A stretch of DNA of 64,000 nucleotides from Cololabis saira (lineage: Eukaryota; Chordata; Actinopteri; Beloniformes; Belonidae): positions 8,384,327-8,448,326 of the forward strand of contig NC_084590.1 of assembly GCF_033807715.1 (NCBI RefSeq), written 5' to 3'. The notes beneath the pieces are model-generated. The model was not told the DNA's origin, did not search any database, and worked only from the letters and a program-made list of their open reading frames with translations. Both the position numbers and the translations under genes were made by a program. This document shows positions 33,776 through 46,387 of this stretch, one piece after another (positions within the stretch are counted from its first letter, which is position 1; every line of letters starts with the position of its first letter).

Positions 33776-35897
33776 ATACCGGTAAACGTAGGCGATGGCC
33801 CAGAGAGATACCGGTAAACGTAGGCGATGGCCCAGAGAGATACCGGTAAACGTAGGCGATGGCCCAGAGAGATACCGGTAAACGTAGGCGATGGCCCAGA
33901 GAGATACCGGTAAACGTAGGCGATGGCCCAGAGAGATACCGGTAAACGTAGGTGATGGCCCCCAGAGATACCGGTAAACGTAGGCGATGGCCCAGAGAGA
34001 TACCGGTAAACGTAGGCGATGGCCCCCACAGATACCGGTAAACGTAGGCGATGGCCCAGAGAGATACCGGTAAACGTAGGCGATGGCCTCCAGAGATACC
34101 GGTAAACGTAGGTGATGGCCCAGAGAGATACCGGTAAACGTAGGCGATGGCCCCCACAGATACCGGTAAACGTAGCCGATGGCCCCCAGAGATACCGGTA
34201 AACGTAGGCGATGGCCCCCACAGATACCGGTAAACGTAGCCGATGGCCCAGAGAGATACCGGTAAACGTAGGCGATGGCCCAGAGAGATACCGGTAAACG
34301 TAGGCGATGGCCCAGAGAGATACCGGTAAACGTAGGCGATGGCCCAGAGAGATACCGGTAAACGTAGCCGATGGTCCCCAGAGATACCGGTAAACGTAGG
34401 CGATGGCCCAGAGAGATACCGGTAAACGTAGGCGATGGCCCAGAGAGATACCGGTAAACGTAGGCGATGGCCCAGAGAGATACCGGTAAACGTAGCCGAT
34501 GGCCCCCAGAGATACCGGTAAATGTAGCCGATGGCCCCCAGAGATACCGGTAAACGTAGGCGATGGCCCAGAGAGATACCGGTAAACGTAGGCGATGGCC
34601 CCCAGAGATACCGGTAAACGTAGGCGATGGCCCCCAGAGATACCGGTAAACGTAGCCGATGGCCCCCAGAGATACCGGTAAACGTAGGCGATGGCCCCCA
34701 GAGATACCGGTAAACGTAGCCGATGGCCCCCAGAGATACCGGTAAACGTAGGCGATGGCCTCCACAGATACCGGTAAACGTAGGCGATGGCCCCCAGAGA
34801 TACTGGTAAACGTAGGCGATGGCCCCCAGAGATACCGGTAAACGTAGGCGATGGCCCCCAGAGATACCGGTAAACGTAGGCGATGGCCCCCAGAGATACT
34901 GGTAAACGTAGGCGATGGCCCCCAGAGATACCGGTAAACGTAGGCGATGGCCCCCAGAGATACCGGTAAACGTAGGCGATGGCCCCCAGAGATACCGGTA
35001 AACGTAGGCGATGGCCCCCACAGATACCGGTAAACGTAGCCGATGGCCCCCACAGATACCGGTAAACGTAGGTGATGGCCCAGAGAGATACCGGTAAACG
35101 TAGGCGATGGCCCAGAGAGATACCGGTAAACGTAGCCGATGGTCCCCAGAGATACCGGTAAACGTAGGCGATGGCCCAGAGAGATACCGGTAAACGTAGC
35201 CGATGGCCCCCAGAGATACCGGTAAACGTAGGCGATGGCCCCCAGAGATACCGGTAAACGTAGGCGATGGCCCCCACAGATACCGGTAAACGTAGCCGAT
35301 GGCCCCCACAGATACCGGTAAACGTAGGTGATGGCCCAGAGAGATACCGGTAAACGTAGGCGATGGCCCAGAGAGATACCGGTAAACGTAGGCGATGGCC
35401 CAGAGAGATACCGGTAAACGTAGCCGATGGTCCCCAGAGATACCGGTAAACGTAGGCGATGGCCCAGAGAGATACCGGTAAACGTAGGCGATGGCCCAGA
35501 GAGATACCGGTAAACGTAGCCGATGGCCCCCAGAGATACCGGTAAACGTAGGGGATGGCCCAGAGAGATAACGGTAAACGTAGCCGATGGCCCCCAGAGA
35601 TACCGGTAAACGTAGGTGATGGCCCAGAGAGATACCGGTAAACGTAGCCGATGGCCCCCAGAGATACCGGTAAACATAGGCGATGGCCTCCACAGATACC
35701 GGTAAACGTAGGCGATGGCCCCCAGAGATACTGGTAAACGTAGGCGATGGCCCCCAGAGATACCGGTAAACGTAGGCGATGGCCCCCAGAGATACTGGTG
35801 AACGTAGGCGATGGCCTCCAGAGATACCGGTAAACATAGGCAATGCCCCCACCGGTAAACGTAGGCGATGGCCGCCACAGATACCGGTAAACGTAGG
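33776..35897. repeat. 32-bp GATACCGGTAAACGTAGGCG minisatellite
   Basis: About 66 tandem copies of a 32-bp unit, with variants at the CCCAGAGA/CCCCCAGA/CCCCCACA and GGCGAT/GCCGAT positions. The minus strand has no stop in any frame, giving overlapping open frames of up to 807 codons; these are by-products. Variant GATGGTCCCCAG units recur at spacings of 24 and 9 units. Confidence 0.95.
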
Positions 35898-36129
35898 AAC
35901 TCTGAGGTGCAAGTGTTCATAAACCTGGTGGCTGGGGAGAGAATTAAAACGACGGGCAATAAGGAACGACCAGATCCACCAGGAGCTCTGTCACTTCATA
36001 GCTTCTCGCAGCTCCCAGCGTTGCTGCTTGAAGCTTCTCTCACTCTCATTTTTTAACTTGATATTGAACACAAGCCACAGATCCAGCAGCACATCTATCA
36101 TCTCCTCCAGGTTCTACATCTTTAGTGTT

Positions 36130-36280
36130 GTTGTCTTCTTCGTTTAGATCAAACAATCAAATACATCACAGCAGCTTCACTCCAACCTCCTACTTCAGCT
36201 CCAGGTGCTGAATTGTTATGGAAAAGAAACCAGGCTGAGTTGAGTCGAGCCGAGTAGGTACTAGTGGAAAAGCGCCATTT
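36130..36280. mobile_element. Harbinger-like fragment
   Basis: It ends GTACTAGTGGAAAAGCGCCA, the terminus of the family intact at 55264-55889. Only one end is present. Confidence 0.6.
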
Positions 36281-36372
36281 GACAAGGATTTAAAAGTTTA
36301 ATAGGCCTCAGTAACAGAACCCTGTCTATGAGGCTCCAGACATCTCCGGTCTCTCCTGGTGGAGGTCATTAC

Positions 36373-36513
36373 CTTGTTGGAGACAAGTTTGACGTTCCCT
36401 GACGCCAGAGCCACCGCCGTATCAGCCATGACCTCTGCTTTGATGGAGCCCAAGCCTCCGGTGGCGCTGGTCTTGATGAAGCTGTCCAGCACTACGTCCA
36501 GCAGGTCAGTGAT
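36373..36513 (-). CDS. nf1: nf1 exon (legacy 32)
   Basis: The exon is 141 nt (47 codons, phase 0 at both ends), the human length. It reads ITDLLDVVLDSFIKTS to GNVKLVSNK, nearly identical to mammals. The acceptor is GATCCCCAG and the donor GTAATG. The following intron is 6.5 kb and holds two long minisatellites. Confidence 0.96.
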
Positions 36514-36596
36514 CTGGGGATCAGGACATGGTCACAGGTCACACGCTTCCGTCCACCACACACCTGAAGCTCGGTAGAGGTGAGAGCTGGCCTCAC

Positions 36597-36790
36597 CTGA
36601 CCCAGGCTGCCCCAGATCTTGGCCTGGATGGACGGATACATCTGTTTCTCATTGATCGTCATGGTGATGAGCTTGTCCAAAATGGCGGTGACCCGCTGGC
36701 GCTTGGCGTCATCGTTGTGCTTACAGAAGCGAACCAGGTTGAGCAGCCAGGGCGTCATGTACTCCAGACAGAGATGCTTCAGCTCGATAC
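36597..36790 (-). CDS. nf1: nf1 exon (legacy 31)
   Basis: The exon is 194 nt, the human length: two bases finish a serine codon, then 64 codons from IELKHLCLEYMTPWL to IQAKIWGSLGQ. It is part of the conserved helical C-terminal region. The acceptor is TGTTGCAG and the donor GTGAGG. The intron to the next exon is only 83 bp. Confidence 0.96.
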
Positions 36791-37129
36791 CTGCAACACA
36801 ACACCACAACTTGACCAGGAGTGTAAAACCACACCCCAACTCCTGCTTTATTTATGGCAACCTGCACCAAAATAGACATTTACTCATTTAAAACTGCTCC
36901 GTTCTGGTTTTTACAGTCCTTTAATCCATCGCCCATCAATTATTGGCCACAATTATATGAATTATAAATATGAATAAATCAGAATTTAGAAGAAAACATA
37001 AGAGATCTGCACATCTGATCTCCAGGGTGTTCATCTTCATGTCTGAGTGATAACCAGAACTTGTGACATCCACCTAAAGTCCTGACAAGTCAAGTTATAT
37101 TTGACTGACAGGAGTCAGCCCTAACCCTC

Positions 37130-37600
37130 CACTATGGCTCTCGTCTTTCGTGGGGTACCTCAAGGATCCGCTTTGGGCTCATTGCTGTTTTTCCCTGTAG
37201 AGCTACCCTTTGGGTCCATTGTTAAAAAAAACCTAATCTGTCCATTCAATGTTTTGGGGACAATGTTTGAATAATAATGCCCTTTAAAGACTGTGGCTAC
37301 AGCCCTTGTTGAACTGGGTCAGTGACCCGAAGATCTGGTTGGAGCTGAACTTCCTTTGCCTTTGAAAAGACATGATTGTGTTTTTCACCCCTGGTCCTCT
37401 AGGGTCATTTACTCCACCACTGATTTAAACATCCAATGTGATTTTCAACTTCTTCCAGTTCAGACTGTTGGCCCAAGTAAAGCTGTGTCTATATGGCTCC
37501 ACAACACTATCCCACGTATGTGGGATCAGAGCAGTTCTTCATTGGCTCCAGGTGATGTAAAACGCTGCAGGGCATGTGTGAGGTCAGAAAGGGGGTGAGG
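37130..37600 (+). mobile_element. L2-type LINE fragment
   Basis: Plus-strand RT remnant with FRGVPQGSALGSLLFF near 37150-37200 and later WLELNFLCL-like sequence. Many stops. It lies in the intron between legacy exons 30 and 31. Confidence 0.6.
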
Positions 37601-37628
37601 TCTGAGGACAGGTCTGCAGCAAACTTAC

Positions 37629-37831
37629 TGGACTTGCTGAAGCCAGAGATGCACTCCTCTAAAAACTCCAGAGTCAGATGAGGCTCGTTGGCGGCCAGAG
37701 TTTTACTGATGGAGACGATGAAGAGGGTGTTGTTGGCCGGGATGCATAGGCCCGACGTCTCAAGCAGCTGGCCCTCGATCTTTAAGTTGAAGGTGCAGGT
37801 CAGAGCACACAGCAGGTTGTAGGCTGCAGAC
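37629..37831 (-). CDS. nf1: nf1 exon (legacy 30)
   Basis: The exon is 203 nt, the human length, with split codons at both ends. It reads SAAYNLLCALTCTFNLK through to EFLEECISGFSKS. It belongs to the helical C-terminal region. The acceptor is CATCCAG and the donor GTAAGT. The upstream acceptor was preferred over an internal TCTGCAG because it keeps the serine-alanine-alanine start and the frame. Confidence 0.96.
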
Positions 37832-38457
37832 CTGGATGTGAGGGGGACAATAACTTAGAGGAGATAACTGACAGAAACACCTGCATGGAAGCAGGCCACT
37901 AGTCAAGGAAGTCTTTCTGCTGATGTACAGCCCAGTTGCAAACACAAGCAGACGTACGATATACGTAAACTGTTGCACAAAGATGAAAAAAAAACATGAA
38001 AACATGCAGGCAAAATATTTAACCACTCAAATTTAAAACCAAACAACAAATAAAAACAGAAACACATAAAACGTGAGGACTGAGAATGGTCTGAGAGAAC
38101 ACTGGTTACCAGCTGACTGGTTACCTATCAACTCCTTCCCAAGTGTATATTGATCAGCAAGTACTTCCACTGATATCAGAACCTTTGTGTCGGGATTCTA
38201 AAATCTAAAAATCCATCTTTTTCAGTCCTTATGTGGTTGAACTCTTAAATCTCCTGTCACGTCTTCCTGGGGGAAGATTAATGTCCCTGTGTAGAACTTT
38301 GCATAAAGTAACATATAGGTGGATACTTTTTCATTTGACACACTAGTCACGCTCTTAAGTAGTTCAGTGCTCTTTTCCAGCCTATTAACTCCAACTGAAT
38401 ATCAGTAAATAGTGAAAGGTAAGTTCCCTCCTAACTCCTAACTCTTGCAAGGCAGTA

Positions 38458-39289
38458 GAAAAGATATTGGACTTAAAACTGGAGATGGACCCCGCATCTC
38501 TTGTATTGGGCGTCCTAAGACAACACAAGCATCAAAACTTAATCGGAGGCTGTATTGTATTCTTACTTGTGCAGCGAGGAAGAATATTTTATTGCAGTGG
38601 ATCAATGAAAAAGTACCAACTGTTAAAGGGTGGCAAAGAGTAGTGTTTTTGTTCTGGTGCCATTAGAGAACCTTACATGTATATTACAGTCAAAAACAGA
38701 CCAACTCTATAAAGTTTGGGAGCCCTACTTGAACTATGTAGAGCCTGATGTCTCTAATATCATGTTGCAGGGGTTTTCTTGACTGGTCATACTGGACATT
38801 TTTACTGTAACCAGGGTATTATTTACAGGACTGACTCAGAAAATTAGAATATTGTGTTTTCTGTAATGCAATTAAAAAAACTAAAATGTCATACATTCAT
38901 TACAAATCAACTGAAATATTGCAAGCCTTTTATTATTTTAATATGGCTGATTATGGTTTACAGTTTAAGATTCCCAGAATATTCAAATTTTCTGAGTTTG
39001 AGTTTTCTTAAGCTGTAAACCATGATCAGCAATATTAAAATAATAAAAGGCTTGCAATATTTCAGTTGATTTGTAATGAATCCAGAATGTATGACATTTT
39101 TGGATTACAGAAAATAAAGGACTTTATCACAATATTCTAATTTTCTGAGACAGTCCTGTATATGTTTTTTTGTTCTGTTTGTTTTCATGTTTGGCTTGTT
39201 GTTTCTGTAGATCATATTATGATCCATTCTTTACTTGTAAAAGTGGAAAATTAATAAAAATATTATAAAAAAAAAAACAAAAAAAAAAC
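38458..39289 (+). mobile_element. 5'-truncated L1-type LINE with target duplication
   Basis: The C-terminal end of an L1-like ORF2 (RLYCILTCAARKNILLQWIN, KGWQRVVF) is followed by a 3' end with a poly-A run. It is flanked by CTCTTGCAAGGC(A/G)GTA at 38442-38457 and 39290-39305. A palindromic TA MITE is inserted at 38826-39158. Confidence 0.75.
38826..39158. mobile_element. Palindromic TA-target MITE, copy 4
   Basis: It begins CAGGACTGACTCAG, ends CAGTCCTG and is flanked by TA. It sits inside the L1-type fragment. Confidence 0.85.
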
Positions 39290-39424
39290 CTCTTGCAAGG
39301 CGGTAAGGCTTGGGTCAAAATGATCCAAGCGCCGCTCTGGCTTCTGGTCTTTTTGATCCAAGCCGGACCGAAGGCCCTCAGCTCCTCGGAGGACTTGCCT
39401 AACCCTTAGCGCCTTACAAGGGTT
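39290..39424. mobile_element. Small TIR repeat used as LINE target
   Basis: CTCTTGCAAGGCGGTAAGG at the left and CTTAGCGCCTTACAAGGGTT at the right are inverted. The LINE duplication lies inside its left terminus, so the LINE landed in this MITE. Confidence 0.55.
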
Positions 39425-39425
39425 A

Positions 39426-39845
<420 letters not shown>

Positions 39846-39890
39846 TTAGGACTCCAGATGATCCGGCCCTCCCCCTGATCAGTAGGAACT

Positions 39891-40910
39891 AGGGGTGTAA
39901 CAATATATCGTTGCCACGAAATTTCGCGATACAAAAACGTCACAATACGTGTCGTGGAGGTGACAAACTGTATCGCAATATTGGATTATTAATATTAATC
40001 TATTGTGTTGACTAGTAACGCGCATCCGACCACGGGTGCCGACCCGCGGACCAAAATCTTCCTCCGCTCAGAAGAAACTAGTCCCGTTTTGGTCCCGTTT
40101 TGAGCTCTGAACTTTTACTTATGTAAGGCTGGTGTAGAGTTAAGCCTTACCTTATTAAATTAAACCTTTTTGGGGTGGTGAGTAGGATAAACACGGGGAA
40201 ACTTCTGCTGAGCTCCAGTGTACTTTAATGTCCCTCAACAGTGTAGGATTTTAGAACATCAACACAGCACCTAGTGCCGTACTGTGGCGTATCACTCCGC
40301 CCAATCTAAAACAGACTAATCACTACAGATAAACTGACTAGTGTCATTATAGTCCCTGATTTACATCAGAATAGAAAGAATAGATTTATAAAATAATGAA
40401 CCCTGAATTACCAAAATAACCTTCTTAACAAAAATAAATCTCCTCTTACACTTATAAGGTGAGCATGAATCAATCTTTTTTATGATGTAAAATTGTATGT
40501 ATTTATTTACTTTTATTTATTTATTTAATTTTAGTTGTTAAATTTCTCGAAAAGAAAAAAGTCAAATCATACATGAGAGAAACTATTCAGTTTGTGGCAA
40601 AATATGTGTACTTGTATGAACCTGAAGATGCATAATGCAAACCTGACATTTACTTTTAGTTCAGTTTGTGGAAAATGGTTGGCCTGGCTTTCTCTTTAAA
40701 ACTTAAACAGTTATAAAGCTTTACAAACTGGAACAAATGCACAGCATTGTTTTGTATTTTGTGTATTTCAAATAAAAGACCATTTTTTTCCAGTCATATG
40801 TTCCTCATTCAAGGTTGTTAAAAAAATACTGCTATAATATCGTATTGTTATCGTGGCCTCAATATGGTGTCTCGTACCGTATCGTGAGATTAGTGTATCG
40901 TTACACCTCT
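39891..40910. mobile_element. hAT-like non-autonomous element, copy 2
   Basis: Same family as 10985-11827, with ends AGGGGTGTAACAATATATCG and GTATCGTTACACCTCT. Flanks AGTAGGAACT and AGTGGGAACT look like a duplicated target. It holds an extra ~200 bp (about 40125-40450) absent from copy 1. Confidence 0.8.
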
Positions 40911-40911
40911 A

Positions 40912-41403
<492 letters not shown>

Positions 41404-41589
41404 TTACACATGGTCAAATTCAAAGCCTCATACGGATTCACCTGAATCAAAAATGTTTGCAGCTTTTTCTGTGATACGACTGAATGTTCTGGCATGTTTC
41501 GTGGCTGGCAAACTCTTCTGACTACTTTCTTTCTTTTTCCTCCCTCTCCTTTTTTTGTGATAACTTTTCAGCCTTCGCGTTATCAAACC

Positions 41590-42080
41590 AAAGACCCTGA
41601 AAAGTCCCAGAGGAGAGGTCAACAGGTGACTCCAGATCATCTCAAGTCTGTTTGCAGGAGTGGATCACTCCATCCAGCCGGACGACTCCAGGAGACCATT
41701 TCACGTAAGCATCCAACCGTCTGAGACTATGATGGCTTGTTCCATCACATCTCCACAATCATTAACATGAACAAGTAATGGTGTCAAGAAAAAAACCACA
41801 CGATATAAAGCAGTTCACTCTCCTCAGTCCCTGAGGGGCCATGACCTCCTCTGTAGACCAGTCTTCTGGACACACATGTGAGGACATCTGACTGACAGAT
41901 GAAGCTGAAACTGGGTCATGTGACAGGAAATGATCCCAAACACAGCAACAGATTTACATCAGAATGATGGTAAACAAAAGAATCCAGGTTTTAGAAGTCC
42001 AGACGTGGACCTGGTTGAGATGCTGTGATGGGATCTTGAGAGAGAGGAACATGATCACTATGCCAATCTAGCACAATCAG
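41590..42080 (+). mobile_element. Tc1/mariner transposase remnant
   Basis: Broken plus-strand frames include GNDPKHSNRFTSE near 41930 and SPDVDLVEML near 42000, which resemble the catalytic part of Tc1-type transposases. Multiple stops; no ends found. Confidence 0.45.
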
Positions 42081-42292
42081 ATGATTTATTTCATATTCTC
42101 ACACATGCAAAAAAAACACCAAAACATTGGGTTAAAAGAGGAGGATGCCTGGTCTGCACCCACTGCAGACCAGACTACTGCAGTGTGGAACCGTTCTCCT
42201 TGGGGCCAATCCCAATACACCACTAGCCCTCCCTCACTATCACTACCCCTAAAAAAGAAGCCAGAGATTTTAGGGCACTTGTAATCTTCCCA

Positions 42293-43302
42293 GGGCCCAG
42301 TCCCAATATGCCCACCACCCCTACTTTTCAGCACCACCCCTAAATTTTGCTTGCTACGTCACTGTGTGGTTTACGTTGGGGTACGTAAACGTACGTAGTT
42401 ACGTTTGCACAAACGTCACACCATATCAGGAAGCCGAGAGCTAAAAGCTGTTTTAATTTCAGCTGTAGCGCTGTTAATATGCCACTTTATTAAGTTTTAA
42501 TATTTTCTCAGGCGTAAAAGTAACCGTTAAGATCCCCAACCTGGGCTCAGTTTATCCAAATAACGCCTGTTAAGAAATTTGATCCGATGTTTTCGGAGAA
42601 GAGCCGCCGGCCCGGGGCGCAGCAGCTCACGGCCGGGTCAACCTGCGCCGTCGTCCCGGGGAGAAACCTGCAGCTCTGTGGAGAATTACCGCTGGCTGAA
42701 ATAAATCATTTAGGAAAATAAATGTTGGTTTAATAGATGAAATCTAACAGTTGTAGCTACGCCTGTTAAGAAATTTGCTCCAAAAAGTTTGGGAAGATGA
42801 TGCAGAGCCTACGGCGTAGGTTACATAACCTACGCCGTAGGCTCTGCGTTGGTGTAACCCGGAACCATAAATCAGCCTTTATTCTGGCGAGGTTGCAACA
42901 ACGGCCAAACGAGTGATTATGTACATTCACTGAGTGAATATTATGAAAGTAAAATATATATTTCTCGCTAGAAATGTAATCAAAATGCATTTTTATGCAG
43001 AAACTAACTAAAATTATTGATTTTATTCACTAAAAAATAAGAAAGGTCCGCTATGTTTTTTTTTTTGATTCAGTCCGCAAATGACGACGAAAAGCATTCT
43101 GGGAAATTTTTCTGGCCCTCGGTCATCTAGGGTGCATCTGAAAACCCTAGCTGTGAAGGGCCAGATTCATACCCACTAGCCCTAGTTTTCCCCACTCCCC
43201 CTAGGTGAAAAGAGGAATTAGGACACCACTACCCTCACGGCAACGCGCAAAATTTAGGGGTAGGGCTGAAAAGTAGGGGAAGTGGGAGTATTGGGAGAGG
43301 GC
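42293..43302. mobile_element. TIR MITE upstream of EVI2A, with partial copy beside it
   Basis: The left end GGCCCAGTCCCAATATGCCC pairs with a right end that reverse-complements to GGCCCTCTCCCAATACTCCC; CCCCTACTTTTCAGC follows in both. A partial copy of the same end lies at 42202-42290. A foldback MITE is nested at 42802-42881. Confidence 0.75.
42802..42881. mobile_element. Foldback MITE, copy 5, with perfect palindrome
   Basis: Perfect 22-bp arms (42802-42823 and 42826-42847) with a 2-base spacer, built on CCTACGGCGTAGG, followed by the family end GGAACCATAAATCAGCC. Confidence 0.75.
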
Positions 43303-43434
43303 CTTAATCTACTTGGCGTTGCCCCTCTACACGCCAAGCACTTGCAACGGTGTGGTACAAAAAGATTCCCCTCTACAGGTAAAAAGCTTTTGAGGTTGAA
43401 TCTCCTCTCTGAAATTATTTCTTCATTTCAGGAC

Positions 43435-44097
43435 ATGATGGAAACCACCAGAACCTTCTTCCTGGTTCTTCTGCTCAACCCGCTCCTGGTCAGTTCAACG
43501 GATGTAGATCCAGAACCTTCAACCATCCTGACACCTACGTCACACCCGGAGGAGCAAGGAGGTCTAACTTCAGCTGCGGGATCCGACCTCCCCACCGCAG
43601 ACCCCCAGAACTCCACCGGCGGGGCCGGCGGCCCCCGCGGGGACTGCTTGATCGACACCGAGATGGGCCTGATCGCCGTGGGGTCGGCAGGGGGGTTGAT
43701 CGTATGCCTGCTGATCGCCATCGGCGTGCTGGTGGGTCAGGTCTGCGTCCTCCAGAGGCGGGTGTACATCCCTCGAACCTCCAGGTCCAACATGGACCTG
43801 GTGAGCGCTGCGGGGTACTGGGCCACGGACCGGGACGAGACCGGAGGCCTGGTGGGTCCGTGTGACGCCAGCGTCATACTGGAGGAGGTGAGAGCAGACG
43901 GCAGCGTGGAGGAAGAGGAAGAGGGCCGGGAGGGAATACGGGAGGCGGGGGAGGAAGGCCGACGGGAGGAGGGGGCCGCGGCGGCGGCGGGCCGGGGTCC
44001 TGACGAGGAGGAGGTGCCCCTGATGCAGGGATCCACGTCCAGGGAGTCCTGCCTGGAGGTTCCCAGGGATTTAGAGGACATGCCCCTGGTCGTCTGA
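43435..44097 (+). CDS. evi2a: EVI2A-like type I membrane protein
   Basis: This 220-residue protein lies in the nf1 intron on the opposite strand, in the position and orientation of mammalian EVI2A, the member of the nested trio nearest the 3' nf1 exons. It has a hydrophobic signal peptide (residues about 5-20), a short S/T/P-rich ectodomain with one N-glycosylation site (NST, about 59-61), one transmembrane helix (about 77-106), and an acidic, Glu/Gly-rich cytoplasmic tail. The tail has an EEEVPLM motif and ends DMPLVV. The start was chosen just after a good splice acceptor (TTCATTTCAG, 43422-43431), since EVI2 genes have a non-coding first exon and one coding exon; a second Met follows at once. 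Identification rests mainly on synteny and architecture, because EVI2 sequences diverge fast. Function in fish is unknown. Confidence 0.78.
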   Translation: MMETTRTFFLVLLLNPLLVSSTDVDPEPSTILTPTSHPEEQGGLTSAAGSDLPTADPQNSTGGAGGPRGDCLIDTEMGLIAVGSAGGLIVCLLIAIGVLVGQVCVLQRRVYIPRTSRSNMDLVSAAGYWATDRDETGGLVGPCDASVILEEVRADGSVEEEEEGREGIREAGEEGRREEGAAAAAGRGPDEEEVPLMQGSTSRESCLEVPRDLEDMPLVV

Positions 44098-44170
44098 GGA
44101 GGAAACCCCGGCGGTCCGCGCCCAGACTCAAGCAGCATGTTACTAATTCATTGCCCATAGCTGATTTCAA

Positions 44171-45019
44171 TGGAAATAGAACAGTCTCATAATTCGCAAA
44201 TGCACACACCGTTTCACAAATGCACAGGACAAAATTCACAAATGCACACAGTGAGAACTGCAGGTCACGTTCTGAACAGCAATATTCGCTGCCGTCATTT
44301 GACGCGTTGAAAGACACCTGTAGTTCAAATACAGAAATATCTAATAGCTGTTTCTCATCATCAGTTGCTGCATCGGCAGGACCAAGAGCTCTCCAGTCTC
44401 CCGACGGCTCTGGTTGAACGGCCCGACAAACCATCTCCGATCGCGCCGTTTTCTTTACCGGGATCACGAGAAAAGCAGAGCAGTGATCTCCTCTCCATCC
44501 TGTGTTGCTGTCTTGTTTATTTATCTTTATTCCACCAACTCGAAATATGAATCACTTTTCTAAGCGAACAGCGCTAACGCAGTTCAAACAGCAGGTGTAT
44601 CCGCCACTTTAATCTGATTGGTTTACGAGTAAATCCCCCCCCATGTGGGGTGCGCTCTTATGATTGGCTGAAACAAAGGAAGACATCTGATTGGTTGCAG
44701 ATCCTTCCGTGTTAAAAAAAAAACGTATTTGTGGATCGAGTCACGTCAGGGGAGTCTCAAAAGTCACACGCAAATCCAGCGCAGCTCACAGACAAAAAAA
44801 CGTTTGTAAATCAGGTTATATTAGTGTGTGCATCAAAAATACATTTGTATATCTTGTCCTACGCACGTGTGAATTGTTCTGTGCATTTGTGAAACTTGTC
44901 CTGTGCATTAGTGAAACGGTGTGTGCATTTGAAAATCGGTGTGTGCATTTGCGAATCGGTGTGTGCATTTGTGAATTTTGTCCTGTGCATTTGTGAATTA
45001 TGTGACTGTTCTAACTCCA
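44171..45019. mobile_element. Inverted-repeat MITE downstream of EVI2A
   Basis: The left end TGGAAATAGAACAGTCTCAT matches the reverse complement of the right end, TGGAGTTAGAACAGTCACAT. Subterminal tandem GCAAATGCACAC-type repeats are present. It starts 73 bp after the EVI2A stop, so it probably lies in the EVI2A 3' UTR. Confidence 0.75.
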
Positions 45020-46380
45020 TAGATTTCCCCTCACAAGCTAACGCCATCACAGTCCGAGCAGGACGCACCGATCCGGTATCAAATACTTCTGCTGAACAGT
45101 TTTTCGTCCAGAATCGTTCACATTTGCTGGGTCCCATCCATAAAGGCAGCAATGATGACGGTGTGTTACCAGCTTTACTCTGTAGTCTGTTGCTCGGACT
45201 TGGATGAACATCAGCTGTTCACGTATTTCTTTCTTGCTAGCATGTTTTGATAATAACTGCGTGAATTCATTCATCTGAATTTAAAGAAATGAAGATAAAT
45301 ACACCCAGAAGAAGCGGGAAACCTTTAAGTCTGAATGGTTGAAGCAAAACGAAGTATACAGGTGTAGGTAATAAACAGAAAAAACGTGAGTACGATTTTA
45401 AAACGTGTTAAAGACGACATCCAGGAGAAACAGGATCACGATAAAGTCCACGCTTCACAGTGTGTCGATGTTATATACGGACGGGTCAGACCGACCTCAA
45501 ACCTGCGTAAGTCTCCAACCTGGGACGTGCGGTTGGTCTCTGAGTGGGAATTTAAATTACCCACAAAGCTTCAATGGTCCCAAAAAACGGGAGAATCAAG
45601 TCTAACGATGTCTCAGTCACACATTATGTCTTATGTTCCGAGGGAGACAGATGTGTTAAGCAACATCAACGTTTCTGCGGGACAAAAACGTTGACGGGAT
45701 AGTTTGACAAGATCTACCAGCACTTCTGTTGGTCTCCGTTTTTACAGGAGACCAACTTGTACGCTTCTGGCTTCAAATGTCGCTGACCAAATATCACGGT
45801 CGCTCCGTCACCCCTACAGACTGTATCACGGGTCACATGACCCGCTGGTTTCTGAAGAGCGGTGTTGAACCCTCGTTTCTTCCTATAGGGAGCAGCCGTG
45901 TTGCTTAGGAAGCCAATGGGAACAGGCCCACCACATGTCAATCAAAGTGAGCTTTGTTTCCAGGTCCTTCAGCCGAACCCGCCGAAATATCTGCAGAGCT
46001 GCCGCTGGACGTTTCCAGCGGGATAAACCGTTAAACATGTCGATGCGACGACCAAATCAAAAATAACTGTCATGTTTACCCGACGCTGAGTTAATACAAG
46101 CAGGTGGTGGCTTTGCTAAGCGCGGTAGCATGACGATTATGGATGAGGAAGTGATAACGGCTAGATAATGGCTGAACCGACTGTCAATAATCACAATAGA
46201 AATAAGTTTAAATGTTTATATAAACTCTCCTGGCGTGGTACAAAAACATTCACACCCTCAGAGGTGTCACAGATGTGAATAAATAAAATAATAATAAAAC
46301 AATTGAACCAGACTATACATATGTTTATTTCTGCTCTAATGTTGGACATTTTACATGGAGATAGACTCACTTTTGCAGCC
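45020..46380. other. Unrecognised intron sequence
   Basis: No gene or repeat ends were recognised. A short minus-strand frame (45274-45047) has no family I know. Confidence 0.5.
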
Positions 46381-46387
46381 TCTAGTG

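Noticed and set aside
33536..35959. 807-codon open frame on the minus strand
   Set aside because: It is the translation of a 32-bp tandem repeat. All three frames are open and there is no start, splice or domain context.
43282..43434. N-terminal extension of the EVI2A frame
   Set aside because: It overlaps a MITE end and the splice acceptor, and would bury the signal peptide.
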